From Mediannikoviicoccus vaginalis (GTDB lineage Bacteria > Bacillota > Clostridia > Tissierellales > Peptoniphilaceae), in contig NZ_CAKMRI010000001.1 of the NCBI RefSeq assembly GCF_928097925.1, forward strand, positions 1,426,001-1,490,000: a stretch of 64,000 bases of DNA. Reading direction: 5' to 3'. Shown piece by piece: positions 51,667 to 60,657 of this stretch. Both the position numbers and the translations under genes were made by a program. The notes beneath the pieces are model-generated. The model made no database searches. It had not been told where the DNA came from and saw nothing but the letters and a program-made list of their open reading frames with translations. The stretch's first letter is position 1; every line of letters begins with the position of its first letter.

Positions 51667-52617
51667 ATGAAGGATAGATTTGGAAGAGAGATAGATTATC
51701 TCCGAATTTCCGTTACAGATAGATGCAACTTAAGATGTAGGTATTGCATGCCGGAAGACGGTTTTCACAAGGTGGACTCCAGGCAAGTACTTACAATTGA
51801 TGAATATATAGAAATAGTAAAGGCCTTCAAAGAGCTGGGCATAAAAAAAGTTAGAATTACCGGTGGGGAGCCACTGGTAAAATATGGCGTTGTGGACTTA
51901 ATAAGGGGAATAAAAGAGCTGGGCATTGAAGATATTTCAATGACCACAAATGGAATCCTCTTAAAGGACATGGCGAAAGACTTAAAAGAAGCGGGACTAA
52001 ATAGAGTGAATATCTCTCTAGATAGTTTAAAAGAAGATAGATATAGCTACATTACAAGAGGTGGCAAATTACAAGACGTTATAGAAGGCATCGAAGCTTG
52101 CAAAAAGTATGGCATAAAACCAATAAAAATAAACACGGTGGTACAAAGGTCATTTAACCTTGACGAGTACAAAGACTTTTTAGAACTTACGAAAGATGAA
52201 GACATTATCGTAAGATTTATTGAGCTAATGCCCATTGGAGAAGCCATAAAAAATAGAGACGACTACATTTCAAATGAAGAACTTATAAATTTATGTGGCA
52301 ATTTAAAACCGGTCAAAGAAAGCATAGGATCAGGACCGGCGAATTATTATAAAATAGATGGCTACAAGGGAGAAATTGGATTTATAAACCCAATATCATG
52401 TAACTTTTGCAAAAACTGTAACAGACTAAGACTTACAGTTAAGGGCAATTTAGTACTATGTCTTCACTCTAAAAAGACAGTGGATATTAAGACGCCACTT
52501 CGAAATGGCGAAGACATAAAAAAAGTTATATTACAGGCCGTTAATGAAAAGCCCGAGAGACATTCTTTAATTCAGGGAAAGTACAACGAAACCGACATGA
52601 ATGAAATTGGAGGATAA
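51667..52617 (+). CDS. moaA: GTP 3',8-cyclase MoaA
   Basis: This 316-residue radical-SAM enzyme starts molybdopterin synthesis from GTP. The N-terminal cluster motif CNLRCRYC (about residues 20-27), the SAM-binding ITGGEPLV (about 63), and the C-terminal second cluster (CNFCKNCNRLRLT, then CLHS, about 240-270) are intact. The protein ends in Gly-Gly, the conserved tail required for activity. It is directly followed (no gap) by the MoaC-MOSC fusion gene. Confidence 0.95.
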   Translation: MKDRFGREIDYLRISVTDRCNLRCRYCMPEDGFHKVDSRQVLTIDEYIEIVKAFKELGIKKVRITGGEPLVKYGVVDLIRGIKELGIEDISMTTNGILLKDMAKDLKEAGLNRVNISLDSLKEDRYSYITRGGKLQDVIEGIEACKKYGIKPIKINTVVQRSFNLDEYKDFLELTKDEDIIVRFIELMPIGEAIKNRDDYISNEELINLCGNLKPVKESIGSGPANYYKIDGYKGEIGFINPISCNFCKNCNRLRLTVKGNLVLCLHSKKTVDIKTPLRNGEDIKKVILQAVNEKPERHSLIQGKYNETDMNEIGG

Positions 52618-53517
52618 ATGGAATTAACTCATATAAATGAACAGGGTAGAGCCAAGATGGTGGACGTGTCCTCAAAGGACGATACCCTTAGAGTTGCTAC
52701 GGCAAAGGCAACCATAAGAATGAAAAGAGAAACCATTGAAACGATAAAAAGTGGTGGAATAAAAAAAGGAGATGTGCTTTCAGTGGCGCAAGTTGCCGGG
52801 ATTATGGGAGCAAAGAACACTCCGCAACAAGTTCCCATGTGTCACACCATACTACTAACGGGAGCGGATATAGAGTTCGAAGTAAAAGAAGACTGCATAG
52901 ACATATACTGCACAACAAAGACCACAGGCAAAACTGGAGTTGAAATGGAAGCACTGGTAGGGTGCTCCACTGCAGCCCTAACAATATACGACATGTGCAA
53001 GGCCATAGACAGAGGCATGGTAATAGAGGAAGTGAAATTAGTGGAAAAAGTTGGAGGAAAGTCCGGCCACTACAAAAGAGGCGTTGGAGAAGTAATAGAC
53101 GTAAACATCTCAAAGGAAAAAGGCGTAATAAAAACGCCAGTAGAAGTTGGAAATTTAATAGAAAACTTTGGACTGGAAGGAGACGCCCATGCAGGCGACT
53201 GGCATAGACAAATAAGTTTACTTGCAGTTGAAAGCATAGACAAGATGAAGGCCATGGGACTACCGGACTTAAAAGACGGAGACTTTGCAGAAAATATTAC
53301 AACAAAGGGACTAGTTCTACACGAAATTCCCGTTGGAACAAAGTTTAAAATAGGAGATAGCCTTTTAGAAGTTACACAAATTGGAAAAAAATGCCATAAG
53401 GGCTGTGCAATAAAACAAAAAGTTGGCAACTGTATCATGCCAACGGAAGGAATTTTTGCAAAAGTATTAAAGGGAGGGCCTATTAAAAAGGGCGACAAGA
53501 TAGAGCTTTTAGACTAA
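52618..53517 (+). CDS. MoaC-MOSC fusion protein (cyclic pyranopterin monophosphate synthase plus MOSC domain)
   Basis: This 299-residue fusion has MoaC at about residues 1-157. It contains MVDVSSKDDTLRVATA, the GIMGAKNTPQQVPMCHTILLTG motif with His76, and the KAIDRGM motif with Asp131, so cPMP synthase activity is expected. A MOSC domain covers about 168-299 (GLEGDAHAGDWHRQISLL; FAENITTKGL; IGKKCHKGCAI with Cys259, Cys263 and Cys272). MOSC domains bind or transfer the molybdenum cofactor or sulfur. The ribosome site GGAGG lies in the end of moaA. Both domains look complete. No other Mo-cofactor genes are in the window. Confidence 0.92.
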   Translation: MELTHINEQGRAKMVDVSSKDDTLRVATAKATIRMKRETIETIKSGGIKKGDVLSVAQVAGIMGAKNTPQQVPMCHTILLTGADIEFEVKEDCIDIYCTTKTTGKTGVEMEALVGCSTAALTIYDMCKAIDRGMVIEEVKLVEKVGGKSGHYKRGVGEVIDVNISKEKGVIKTPVEVGNLIENFGLEGDAHAGDWHRQISLLAVESIDKMKAMGLPDLKDGDFAENITTKGLVLHEIPVGTKFKIGDSLLEVTQIGKKCHKGCAIKQKVGNCIMPTEGIFAKVLKGGPIKKGDKIELLD

Positions 53518-53526
53518 GGAGTTATT

Positions 53527-55056
53527 ATGTATTCAAAGATATACACCTGTTTTCTTGAAGGTTTACAAGGATATAAAGTAGAAGTTGAAGCAGATATTGC
53601 AAGAGGACTTCAAGCATTTAATATAGTTGGGCTGGCAGATGTATCAATTAAAGAAGCAAAAGAGAGAGTGCGTTCAGCAATAACAAACTCCGGATTTAAA
53701 TTTCCCGTTGGAAGGATCACCATAAACCTTGCGCCGGCAAACTTAAAGAAGGAAGGTTCTCAGCTAGATATTTCAATTGCAATATCAATCCTTACAGCCT
53801 ATGGAACCATAATAAAAGAGCCAAAGGACAACATTGCATTTATAGGCGAGCTTGCCCTAGATGGAAGATTAATGTCAGTTGACGGAGCACTGCCCATGGC
53901 AATATCACTAAAGGAAATGGGCTTTGAAAAAATAATAGTTCCCGTGGACAACAAAGAAGAGTGTTCATTAGTAAAAGGCGTTGACATAATCCCAGTGGAC
54001 AATCTTACAAACCTCGTGGACTATCTAAACGAAAATATAGACATAGAACCGTTTAACGAAGACGTGTTTAGCGACTTTGAAGAAGAAGTAGAATACGACA
54101 TAGACTTTTCAGAAATAAAAGGACAAAAAAATTTAAAAAGAGCCATGGAAATTGCAGCGGCAGGAGAACATAATCTGCTTATGATAGGGCCACCAGGTGC
54201 GGGAAAGACAATGGCAGCAATGAGACTTCCTACAATCCTACCACCACTGGACTTTGAAGAATCCATGGAATGTACAAAAATATATTCAGTTAGCGGCGAG
54301 CTAAAAGAAAATAGACTTGTAAAGAAAAGACCATTTAGAGCGCCACACCACACCAGCTCATCGGTGTCCATCATAGGTGGAGGACGAATTCCAAAACCAG
54401 GAGAGATTTCCCTGGCCCATAATGGTGCACTATTTCTTGACGAGCTTCCAGAATTTCCAAAATCAACCATAGAAGTTTTGAGACAACCACTGGAAGAAAA
54501 GACTATAACCATCTCCCGTGCTAACGCAACTCTTACTTACCCTGCAAACTTCCTTTTTATAGCGGGGGCAAATCCATGTCCATGTGGATACTACGGTTCA
54601 GAGGAACACGAGTGCACATGTAGCGCGTCACAAATACAAAGATACCTTGGAAAGATATCCAGACCAATCCTTGATAGAATCGACATACATGTGGATGTTA
54701 AGCCAGTAAAGCTAAAGGACTTAAGGGATAAAACGCCAGAAGAGCCATCCAAAGAGATTAGAAAAAGAGTAGTGAAGGCGAGAAATATTCAACGAGAGCG
54801 TTTCAAAGGGGAAAAGACCAAGACCAATGGTCAAATGAACAATAGACTTATAAAAAAATATGTTAAACTTGACGACAACTTAAACGAATTACTAGAAGCG
54901 GCGTACCAAAAATATAAATTCTCAGCCAGAAGTATCAATAAAATTCTTAAACTTTGCAGAACCATTGCAGACCTTGATGAAAGCGAAGAGATAAAAGAAA
55001 AGCATTTGCTTGAAGCAATACGCTTTAGAACTGTTGATACAAAGTATTGGGGATAG
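53527..55056 (+). CDS. YifB/ComM-family AAA ATPase (Mg-chelatase-like)
   Basis: This 509-residue cytoplasmic ATPase has an N-terminal ChlI-like domain (FNIVGLADVSIKEAKERVRSA, about residue 31, in two parts; RITINLAPANLKKEG). The AAA core has Walker A GPPGAGKT (about 220) and Walker B LFLDELPEF (about 300), then the zinc-like CPCGYYGSEEHECTCS (about 353), and a C-terminal helical domain with FSARSINKILKLCRTIADL. In naturally competent bacteria ComM is a helicase that aids branch migration of imported DNA. Its position near a pilus-like operon fits but does not prove a competence role. Confidence 0.92.
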   Translation: MYSKIYTCFLEGLQGYKVEVEADIARGLQAFNIVGLADVSIKEAKERVRSAITNSGFKFPVGRITINLAPANLKKEGSQLDISIAISILTAYGTIIKEPKDNIAFIGELALDGRLMSVDGALPMAISLKEMGFEKIIVPVDNKEECSLVKGVDIIPVDNLTNLVDYLNENIDIEPFNEDVFSDFEEEVEYDIDFSEIKGQKNLKRAMEIAAAGEHNLLMIGPPGAGKTMAAMRLPTILPPLDFEESMECTKIYSVSGELKENRLVKKRPFRAPHHTSSSVSIIGGGRIPKPGEISLAHNGALFLDELPEFPKSTIEVLRQPLEEKTITISRANATLTYPANFLFIAGANPCPCGYYGSEEHECTCSASQIQRYLGKISRPILDRIDIHVDVKPVKLKDLRDKTPEEPSKEIRKRVVKARNIQRERFKGEKTKTNGQMNNRLIKKYVKLDDNLNELLEAAYQKYKFSARSINKILKLCRTIADLDESEEIKEKHLLEAIRFRTVDTKYWG

Positions 55057-55117
55057 AGTATAAATGTTCAAATATCTAGTAAAGATTGTTGTTACAAATT
55101 AAAATAATAAAAAAAGG

Positions 55118-55153
55118 AACTGTTGGGTATGAACAAAACCTCAACAGTTTTTT
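55118..55153 (+). terminator. terminator after the YifB gene
   Basis: AACTGTTG and CAACAGTT pair around a 16-base loop, followed by TTTTTTG. The stem sequence is the same as that at 2109-2141. Confidence 0.7.
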
Positions 55154-55218
55154 GTTTGAAAAGTGCAAAAATATGGACAATAAGACTTTTCTTCCATATA
55201 ATGAATAGGGAGGAATAT

Positions 55219-55844
55219 ATGACAAAGGACGAAAAAATAAGAATAGAAATTTTTAATAGAGTTTCCAAAGAACTTTTTGAAAAAGAATATGAAGAAACAA
55301 AAGTAGGTATGGGCATAGTTAAAGCAAATATAATTGTGCTCTTCATCTTCGCACCAATAATGTATTTGATTTTTAAATTCTATGTGAAACTTTATTCCAT
55401 AGATGATTTTATAAATTTTTTGCTTGATATAAAAAAATTTATGTTTTTTATAATTACATCCATGGTGTTTATTGTAATACACGAACTACTGCATGGCCTT
55501 ACATGGTCACTCTTTACTGAAAATGGCTTTAAGGACGTTGCATTTGGATTTATGTGGAAGTACTTAACGCCATACTGCTCATGCAAAGTGCCAATGAAAA
55601 AGGGACAATATGTCTTGGGACTACTAATGCCACTAATCCTTTTAGGAATAGTGCCAACAATTTTAGGATTTGCCATGGGAAGTGTTTTTTAACAATACTT
55701 GGAGCGTTTTATATTTTCGCCGCGGGAGGAGATATTATAATGGCATACTTGATTTTATCAAGGAATGTAGAGGGAAAAGATGTTTTGCTTTACGATAACC
55801 CAACAGAAATGGGCGTAAGTTTTTTTGAAAAAGATTTGAGTTAA
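55219..55844 (+). pseudogene. DUF3267-type membrane metalloprotease-like protein, frameshifted
   Basis: This would be a membrane protein of about 208 residues with hydrophobic segments and the zinc-like motif HELLH (VIHELLHGLTW, about residue 90), as in DUF3267 proteins. Translation starts at ATG 55219 behind AGGGAGG; an open extension upstream lacks a site. At a run of six T (55685-55690) the frame ends in TAA after MGSVF. In the -1 frame it continues LTILGAFYIFAAGGDIIMAYLI (in two parts) to a stop at 55842-55844, restoring the expected last helix and tail. One T appears to be missing. A sequencing homopolymer error, a real mutation or slippage are all possible. Confidence 0.75.
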
Positions 55845-55875
55845 TAGAAGAAACAAAGTTCTCGCTAATTAAAAT

Positions 55876-55908
55876 AGAACCCAAGTCTATAGGGACAAGG
55901 GTTCTTTT
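55876..55908 (+). terminator. terminator after the DUF3267-type gene
   Basis: AGAACCC and GGGTTCT are exact inverse arms with an inner GTC/GAC pair, followed by TTTT. Confidence 0.7.
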
Positions 55909-56002
55909 AAAAACTTTTTAACAAATGTAATCTTACTAAATTTGTACTATAATAGATTAAAGAATTAATTTGCCCACATGGGCAATATAGAAGGTGAAAA
56001 TT

Positions 56003-57274
56003 GTGGATGATAAATTAAATAAAAAGGGCGGTTTTCATTACGCCTGGATAATTTTGGTGGTGACTACGCTCACTTTGGGAGTGTATGTGCCGGTGGTAAA
56101 CTCATTATCGAATAGCTGGCAGATTGCTGTTACTAACGACTTGGGCTTTTCAAGGACTGCATTTTCCTTTACAGGAACCATTACTCAAGCTGTGGGAATT
56201 TTCCTTGGTCCTGTAATTTCTGTCATGCTAACTAAATATAATTTTAAACGCATTTGGACAGCGGCGGCAATTACTTTTGCTCTAGCTGTCTTTGGATATT
56301 CTATGGCTCAAAGTAAGTATCATTTTTATATTTTAGGTTTTGTGGTTGGTGCGTCCTATATAACCACTGCGCAAATTCCTATGATGATGCTCATCAACAA
56401 CTGGTTTCAAGAGAAGAAGGGCCTTGCAACTTCCATCGCAGTGTCGGGAATTTCTGCGGGAGGTGCGCTACTAAGTCCTCTTATAAATATGCTTATTGAA
56501 AACATGGGCTGGAGAATGTCCTATAGGGTCTACGCTTTAATAATTTTGGTTTTAGCAATTGTCTTTGGATTCTTTTTAATTTATTTAAAGCCAGAGGACA
56601 AGGGACTTAAACCATATGGATATAAGGAAGAGGACGAGTCTGTAGGTAGCTTAGTGGACTCTAACAAGTCTTTAAATGTGGGGCTTTCCATTGGAGCATC
56701 ACTATCATGCAGCTTTTTTATTTTCCTTTTACTTGGAACTGTTATGAACGGCCTTGCCAATGGTGCGTCACTTCAGTTTCCACCGGCGCTTCAAGAGGCG
56801 GTGGGCTTTCAAGTGGCAGGCACTGTAGTTTCAATCTATTTACTAGTTGGAGTTTTTGGTAAGTTATTGCTTGGTCGAATTGCGGACAAGTATGGTATTA
56901 ATCATGCAATTATTTTTGGTGCTAGCACATTGGCCCTTAGTTTTGTTTCCATGCTTCTTGTTGATAAACCCTTTGGACCTTGGCTAGTTGCCATCGTGTT
57001 TGGTTTTGGCCTTGCACTTGGCTCGGTACTGCCACCTCTTGTAACTTCTTCAATTTATGGACGTAAGATGTATGGAGAAGCCTACGGGTTTGTACAGTCA
57101 AGTACTCAAGTTGGTGCGGCTTTTGGACCACTTCTAGTTTCCTTTATTTTTGATTCATCGGGAAGCTACAGGTTTGCATGGCTAATCAATATTGGTTTTG
57201 CAATTTTAACGGGACTACTATGGCTTCTTGCTCATAAAACTGCAAAGCCATATGAAGGTAAGAGTGAAAAATAG
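56003..57274 (+). CDS. MFS transporter (OFA/MCT-like)
   Basis: This membrane transporter of about 423 residues has 12 hydrophobic segments. GTG 56003 is preferred because GTG 55994 lies inside the ribosome site AGAAGGTG. Helix 1 starts YAWIILVVTTLTLGVYVPVVNSL (in two parts). The loop 2-3 region reads MLTKYNFKRIW, and a GRIADKYGINHAI loop lies at about residue 295 between helices 8 and 9 (MFS motif A-like). The pattern resembles monocarboxylate/oxalate-formate-type MFS proteins. It is followed 11 bases later by an M20 amidohydrolase, so it may import that enzyme's substrate. Confidence 0.88.
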   Translation: MDDKLNKKGGFHYAWIILVVTTLTLGVYVPVVNSLSNSWQIAVTNDLGFSRTAFSFTGTITQAVGIFLGPVISVMLTKYNFKRIWTAAAITFALAVFGYSMAQSKYHFYILGFVVGASYITTAQIPMMMLINNWFQEKKGLATSIAVSGISAGGALLSPLINMLIENMGWRMSYRVYALIILVLAIVFGFFLIYLKPEDKGLKPYGYKEEDESVGSLVDSNKSLNVGLSIGASLSCSFFIFLLLGTVMNGLANGASLQFPPALQEAVGFQVAGTVVSIYLLVGVFGKLLLGRIADKYGINHAIIFGASTLALSFVSMLLVDKPFGPWLVAIVFGFGLALGSVLPPLVTSSIYGRKMYGEAYGFVQSSTQVGAAFGPLLVSFIFDSSGSYRFAWLINIGFAILTGLLWLLAHKTAKPYEGKSEK

Positions 57275-57285
57275 AGGAGGATTTC

Positions 57286-58443
57286 ATGGAAAAATATATT
57301 TCTATTTTAAGGGACTTAATACAATTTGAATCGGTAAATGATGGAGAGGACGAAGTTGCAAAGTATATTGCAAATCTTTTCGAAGGCTATGACAATGTGG
57401 AAACGGAAATAATTCCTTCGTATCCTAGTCGCTCTAATGTTATCGTTAAGCTAAAGGGAAGTGAAAAGGGCAAAGTCTTTGCAATCTCTGGACATCTTGA
57501 CGTTGTTGCAGCTGGCGAAGGCTGGACCTATCCACCTTTTGAAGGTGTGGTTGAAGACGGCAAGATGTATGGCAGAGGAACAGCGGACATGAAGGCGGGA
57601 GTTGCAGCTGGAATTTATGCACTTCTTGATCTTATTGAAGAGAAAAAAGATTTTCCTGGAGAGATTTGGTTCATTGGAACCGTTGGCGAAGAGATGGGAA
57701 TGCAGGGAGCCCTTGACCTTGTGGAAGGTGGATACCTAAAGGATGTGGATGCAATCATAACACCGGAACCTACAAAGCGTGATGGAGAAAACCAAGGGAT
57801 TTTTGCATCAAAGGGGTCAATTATGTATGCGGTTCACGCCGAAGGAAAGGCAGCCCATTCATCAATGCCAGAGATTGGGGTAAACGCAATTACGGCAATT
57901 GCAGACTTTATACAAAAGGTGCAAAAAAAATTTGACGAAGTTACGGCTAACAAAGATTTTCAAAATAAAGAACTGGGCTCTACACTAAATGTGTTTTCAA
58001 TTATGGAAGGCGGAATTCAAATTAACTCTGTGCCGGACAAGGCCTTTGTTAAGGGGAATATTCGTACGGTGCCTGAGTTTGGATCAGAACAGTCCATTGG
58101 AATTTTAGAAAAGGCAATTGAAGAAAATAATAGGGACGAAAGTCGTGCAAAGTTAAGTCTTGAACTAATTCAAGTGTTGGACCCGGCTGAGGCTCAAAAA
58201 GACAATGATTTAATTAGAGCCTTAAAGGAAGCGGCTTTTGACAAAAATGTTCAAATAAGACCACTAATTGGAACCTGTGAACTGTCTCGTTTTATTCATA
58301 TTTCGAACGATGTACAGCTTTTGGTGTATGGACCGGGACTAACAAAAGAGGCCCATGTGGTGGACGAGTACATTGAGCTAGATGAATATGTGGACACAAT
58401 TCGTATTTTCAAAGACACGGCAATTAAATTTTTAAAGATGTAA
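57286..58443 (+). CDS. M20 peptidase/deacylase (ArgE/DapE family)
   Basis: This 385-residue cytoplasmic di-zinc hydrolase contains AISGHLDVVAAGEGW (about 64, metal His and Asp), MYGRGTADMKAGVAAGIYAL (about 94, metal Asp), GTVGEEMGMQGALDL (about 128, catalytic and metal Glu), ITPEPTKRDGENQ (about 158) and the lid with KAAHSSMPEIGVNAI (about 190). The C-terminal His ligand lies in KEAHVVDEYIELDEY (about 360). The group includes acetylornithine deacetylase and succinyl-diaminopimelate desuccinylase; substrate not assignable. The ribosome site is AGGAGG. It is co-transcribed with the MFS gene. Confidence 0.9.
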   Translation: MEKYISILRDLIQFESVNDGEDEVAKYIANLFEGYDNVETEIIPSYPSRSNVIVKLKGSEKGKVFAISGHLDVVAAGEGWTYPPFEGVVEDGKMYGRGTADMKAGVAAGIYALLDLIEEKKDFPGEIWFIGTVGEEMGMQGALDLVEGGYLKDVDAIITPEPTKRDGENQGIFASKGSIMYAVHAEGKAAHSSMPEIGVNAITAIADFIQKVQKKFDEVTANKDFQNKELGSTLNVFSIMEGGIQINSVPDKAFVKGNIRTVPEFGSEQSIGILEKAIEENNRDESRAKLSLELIQVLDPAEAQKDNDLIRALKEAAFDKNVQIRPLIGTCELSRFIHISNDVQLLVYGPGLTKEAHVVDEYIELDEYVDTIRIFKDTAIKFLKM

Positions 58444-58445
58444 AA

Positions 58446-58469
58446 GGCGGCTTAGGTCGCTTTTTTTAA
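58446..58469 (+). terminator. terminator after the M20 gene
   Basis: GGCGGC and GTCGCT pair around TTAG (with a G-U), followed by TTTTTT. Confidence 0.65.
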
Positions 58470-58515
58470 TAATTTTTTAAAGGCGTTGCTGGGTATCTAT
58501 TAATAAAAGAATTAA

Positions 58516-58544
58516 TTGTACCAAAATTTTCTTTATATTATAAT
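58516..58544 (+). promoter_or_regulatory. promoter for the lipid-kinase gene
   Basis: TTGTAC (58516-58521) and a perfect TATAAT (58539-58544) are separated by 17 bases. The start codon is 16 bases on. Confidence 0.55.
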
Positions 58545-58560
58545 ATGGCAAGGTGATTAA

Positions 58561-59463
58561 ATGAGATATTTATTTTTAATGAGTAAGAAGGCGGGAAGTG
58601 GTTACTTTGATGAACTTGAAAAAAGTATTATTTCTTCTTACGGTGAAAATAATTTAGAATATAAAATTATAAAGACGGAGCATAAAGACCATGCCAAGGA
58701 AGTGGTCTGGCAGTACCATGATGATGAAGAACTAATTTTTTATGTTTGCTCTGGAGATGGCACTTTAAATGAAGTTGTCAATGAAATGAAAAAAGTTAAT
58801 GCAAAGTTTGCTGTGGGACTTATTCCTTCGGGAACTGCCAATGACTTTTCTAAAAATTTTGACTATAAAAATTTTAAAATAGAGGACACTATTAATCCAA
58901 AATTTGAAAACATCGATTTAATCAAGGTGAACGACAGATACTCAGTAAATGTTTTGAGTTTTGGTTTTGATACTGTAATTTTAAAGACTGCCTATGACCT
59001 TCTAAAGAAAAACCCAAAGCTTGGTCAGAGGGCATATCCAAGGGCGGTTTTAAAAAATATTTTTAAGATACCAAAATACAAATTAAAATGCTATGTTGAA
59101 AAGGATGGTGAGTCTTTAGAATTAGAAGGAGATTTTCTTCTTGGTGCCATTTGTAATGGCGGCTACTACGGTGGAGGTTTTAATCCATCGCCAAATGCAG
59201 ATGTAAGTGACGGAGTTTTGGAAATCTGTTTAGCGGAGGAGATGTCTTTATTAAAACTTATTCCACTTGTCTTCAAATATAAAAAAGGAAAGCATCTTTC
59301 ACATAAATTAATTTACTTTCAAGAGCTGACTAAGGGTCGAATCGAGTTTGAAAAAGAACTTATGGTCAATGTTGATGGTGAAATTTTTAAAACTGATTAT
59401 TTAGATTTTAGAGTTTCACCAAAAGCTTTGAAATTTGCAAACATATGTAATGAAAAAATATGA
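58561..59463 (+). CDS. diacylglycerol kinase-family lipid kinase (YegS/BmrU/DgkB-like)
   Basis: This 300-residue cytoplasmic or peripheral kinase has the nucleotide motif SGDGTLNEVVNEM (about residue 65), GLIPSGTANDFSKNF (about 88) and the C-terminal ICNGGYYGGGFNPSPNADVSDGVLEICL stretch (about 195, in two parts). The family phosphorylates diacylglycerol, sphingosine-like or phosphatidylglycerol lipids; in Firmicutes DgkB recycles diacylglycerol from lipoteichoic acid synthesis. The N-terminal Gly-rich segment is MSKKAGSGYF. It is monocistronic. Confidence 0.9.
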   Translation: MRYLFLMSKKAGSGYFDELEKSIISSYGENNLEYKIIKTEHKDHAKEVVWQYHDDEELIFYVCSGDGTLNEVVNEMKKVNAKFAVGLIPSGTANDFSKNFDYKNFKIEDTINPKFENIDLIKVNDRYSVNVLSFGFDTVILKTAYDLLKKNPKLGQRAYPRAVLKNIFKIPKYKLKCYVEKDGESLELEGDFLLGAICNGGYYGGGFNPSPNADVSDGVLEICLAEEMSLLKLIPLVFKYKKGKHLSHKLIYFQELTKGRIEFEKELMVNVDGEIFKTDYLDFRVSPKALKFANICNEKI

Positions 59464-59467
59464 AAAT

Positions 59468-59503
59468 GTCTCCATACCATGTTATTTGGTAAGGAGACTT
59501 TTT
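59468..59503. terminator. terminator after the lipid-kinase gene
   Basis: GTCTCCATACC and GGTAAGGAGAC form an 11-bp stem with one mismatch, followed by TTTTT. Confidence 0.78.
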
Positions 59504-59519
59504 ATGCTTTTAAATCGTT

Positions 59520-60488
59520 TTAGATTTTAAAATCTCTGTGTAGTCTCAAGATTTCAAGGAGCATTCCATCTCTGTACTTTGTAAGACTTTCGTTGGTGTT
59601 TCCAATATCAGACGGTCTGTTTTTGATAGCTTCTTTAACTCCGTCTACAGTTTTTTTCTTTATATCATCGGTAAACTCGGTCCATGTGGCTGCGTCTTTT
59701 AACCAGGTTTCCATAGAAGGACCTATATGATCAAGAAGTCCTTGAAGTCCGCGTTCACCTCCGCCGAGTTCAAATATCTGTCCTGGTCCCATAATCGCCC
59801 ATCTTATTGCTGGACCGAAGGTAAGTGCAGTTTCAGCATCTTCCATACTTACTACATCTTTATAAACTAAGTCCATCATCTCTCTTAATACCACAGCTTG
59901 AAGTCTGTTAGCTATAAATCCAGGAACTTCGTTTCTTATAATAATTGGTTTTTTGCCTAATTTTATAAAAAGTTCTTTTATTTCATCTGCCAATATTGGG
60001 TCTGATTTTTCTCCTTGTGAAACCTCTATTAGAGGGATTAGGTGAGGAGGGTTGTAGGGGTGAACTCCAAAAATTCTTTCAGGGTACTTGGCGTCTTCTG
60101 CTATTTTTGTAATGAGTAGTCCTTAGGTTGCAGAACATAGAACGCATTCTCTATCTGAAAAACTTTCAAAAGTCTTTACAAATTCTTTTTTTATAGCATA
60201 GTTTTCTGGAAGAGCTTCTTCAATTATGTCAGCGTATTTGATAGCATCTTCTTGACTATTGGTAAAACTTATTCTTGAAAGAATTATATTTCTGTCTTCT
60301 TCTAAAACTACATTTTTTTCCACCAATTCGTTTAAGTAGGTTTCGATATTATTTTTAGATTTTAGTTCTCCTTCGGCACTTCTGTTATAATTTTTAACAT
60401 TCATTCCGCCCATCGCAAAAAGCAATGTAAAAGACGAACCGATTACTCCACCGCCTATGACGGATGCTGTTTTAAATTTTCTAACCAT
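59520..60488 (-). pseudogene. 3-hydroxyacyl-CoA dehydrogenase with an in-frame stop
   Basis: The full frame would give about 322 residues. The NAD-binding domain starts FKTASVIGGGVIGSSFTLLFA (GxGxxG, residues 5-25, in two parts). At codon 122 the frame reads ACC TAA GGA (stop at 60123-60125), where relatives have Ser-Thr-Ser-Gly-Leu; a change of TCA to TAA would explain it. After the stop the same frame continues as GLLITKIAEDAKYPERIFGV and HPYNPPHLIPLIEVSQGEK (catalytic His region). It ends with the intact C-terminal domain (VPGFIANRLQAVVLREMMDLV, in two parts, to 59520). The N-terminal part has a normal ribosome site. It is divergent from the acyl-CoA-dehydrogenase-like gene. Confidence 0.85.
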
Positions 60489-60595
60489 TATATTCTCCTT
60501 TTAAATTTCCTGTTTCATATTATATACCCAAACTCATAGAAGTTTTTACAATAGATTAATATCTTATTTAAAAATTAGAAAACATATTAAAAAAG

Positions 60596-60624
60596 TAGAC
60601 AATTAACTAATAGGCTGGTATTAT
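60596..60624 (+). promoter_or_regulatory. promoter for the terminal four-gene cassette
   Basis: TAGACA (60596-60601) and TATTAT (60619-60624) are separated by 17 bases, 33 bases before the start codon, which has a consensus AGGAGGT site. Confidence 0.55.
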
Positions 60625-60657
60625 AAGTATGTAAATAAAATTATCAGGAGGTAAAAA

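Noticed and set aside
2109-55153. Recurring terminator stem AACTGTTG at 2109-2141 and 55118-55153 as a dispersed repeat element
   Set aside because: Similarity is limited to the short stem, with different loops and flanks; probably chance or ordinary terminator convergence.
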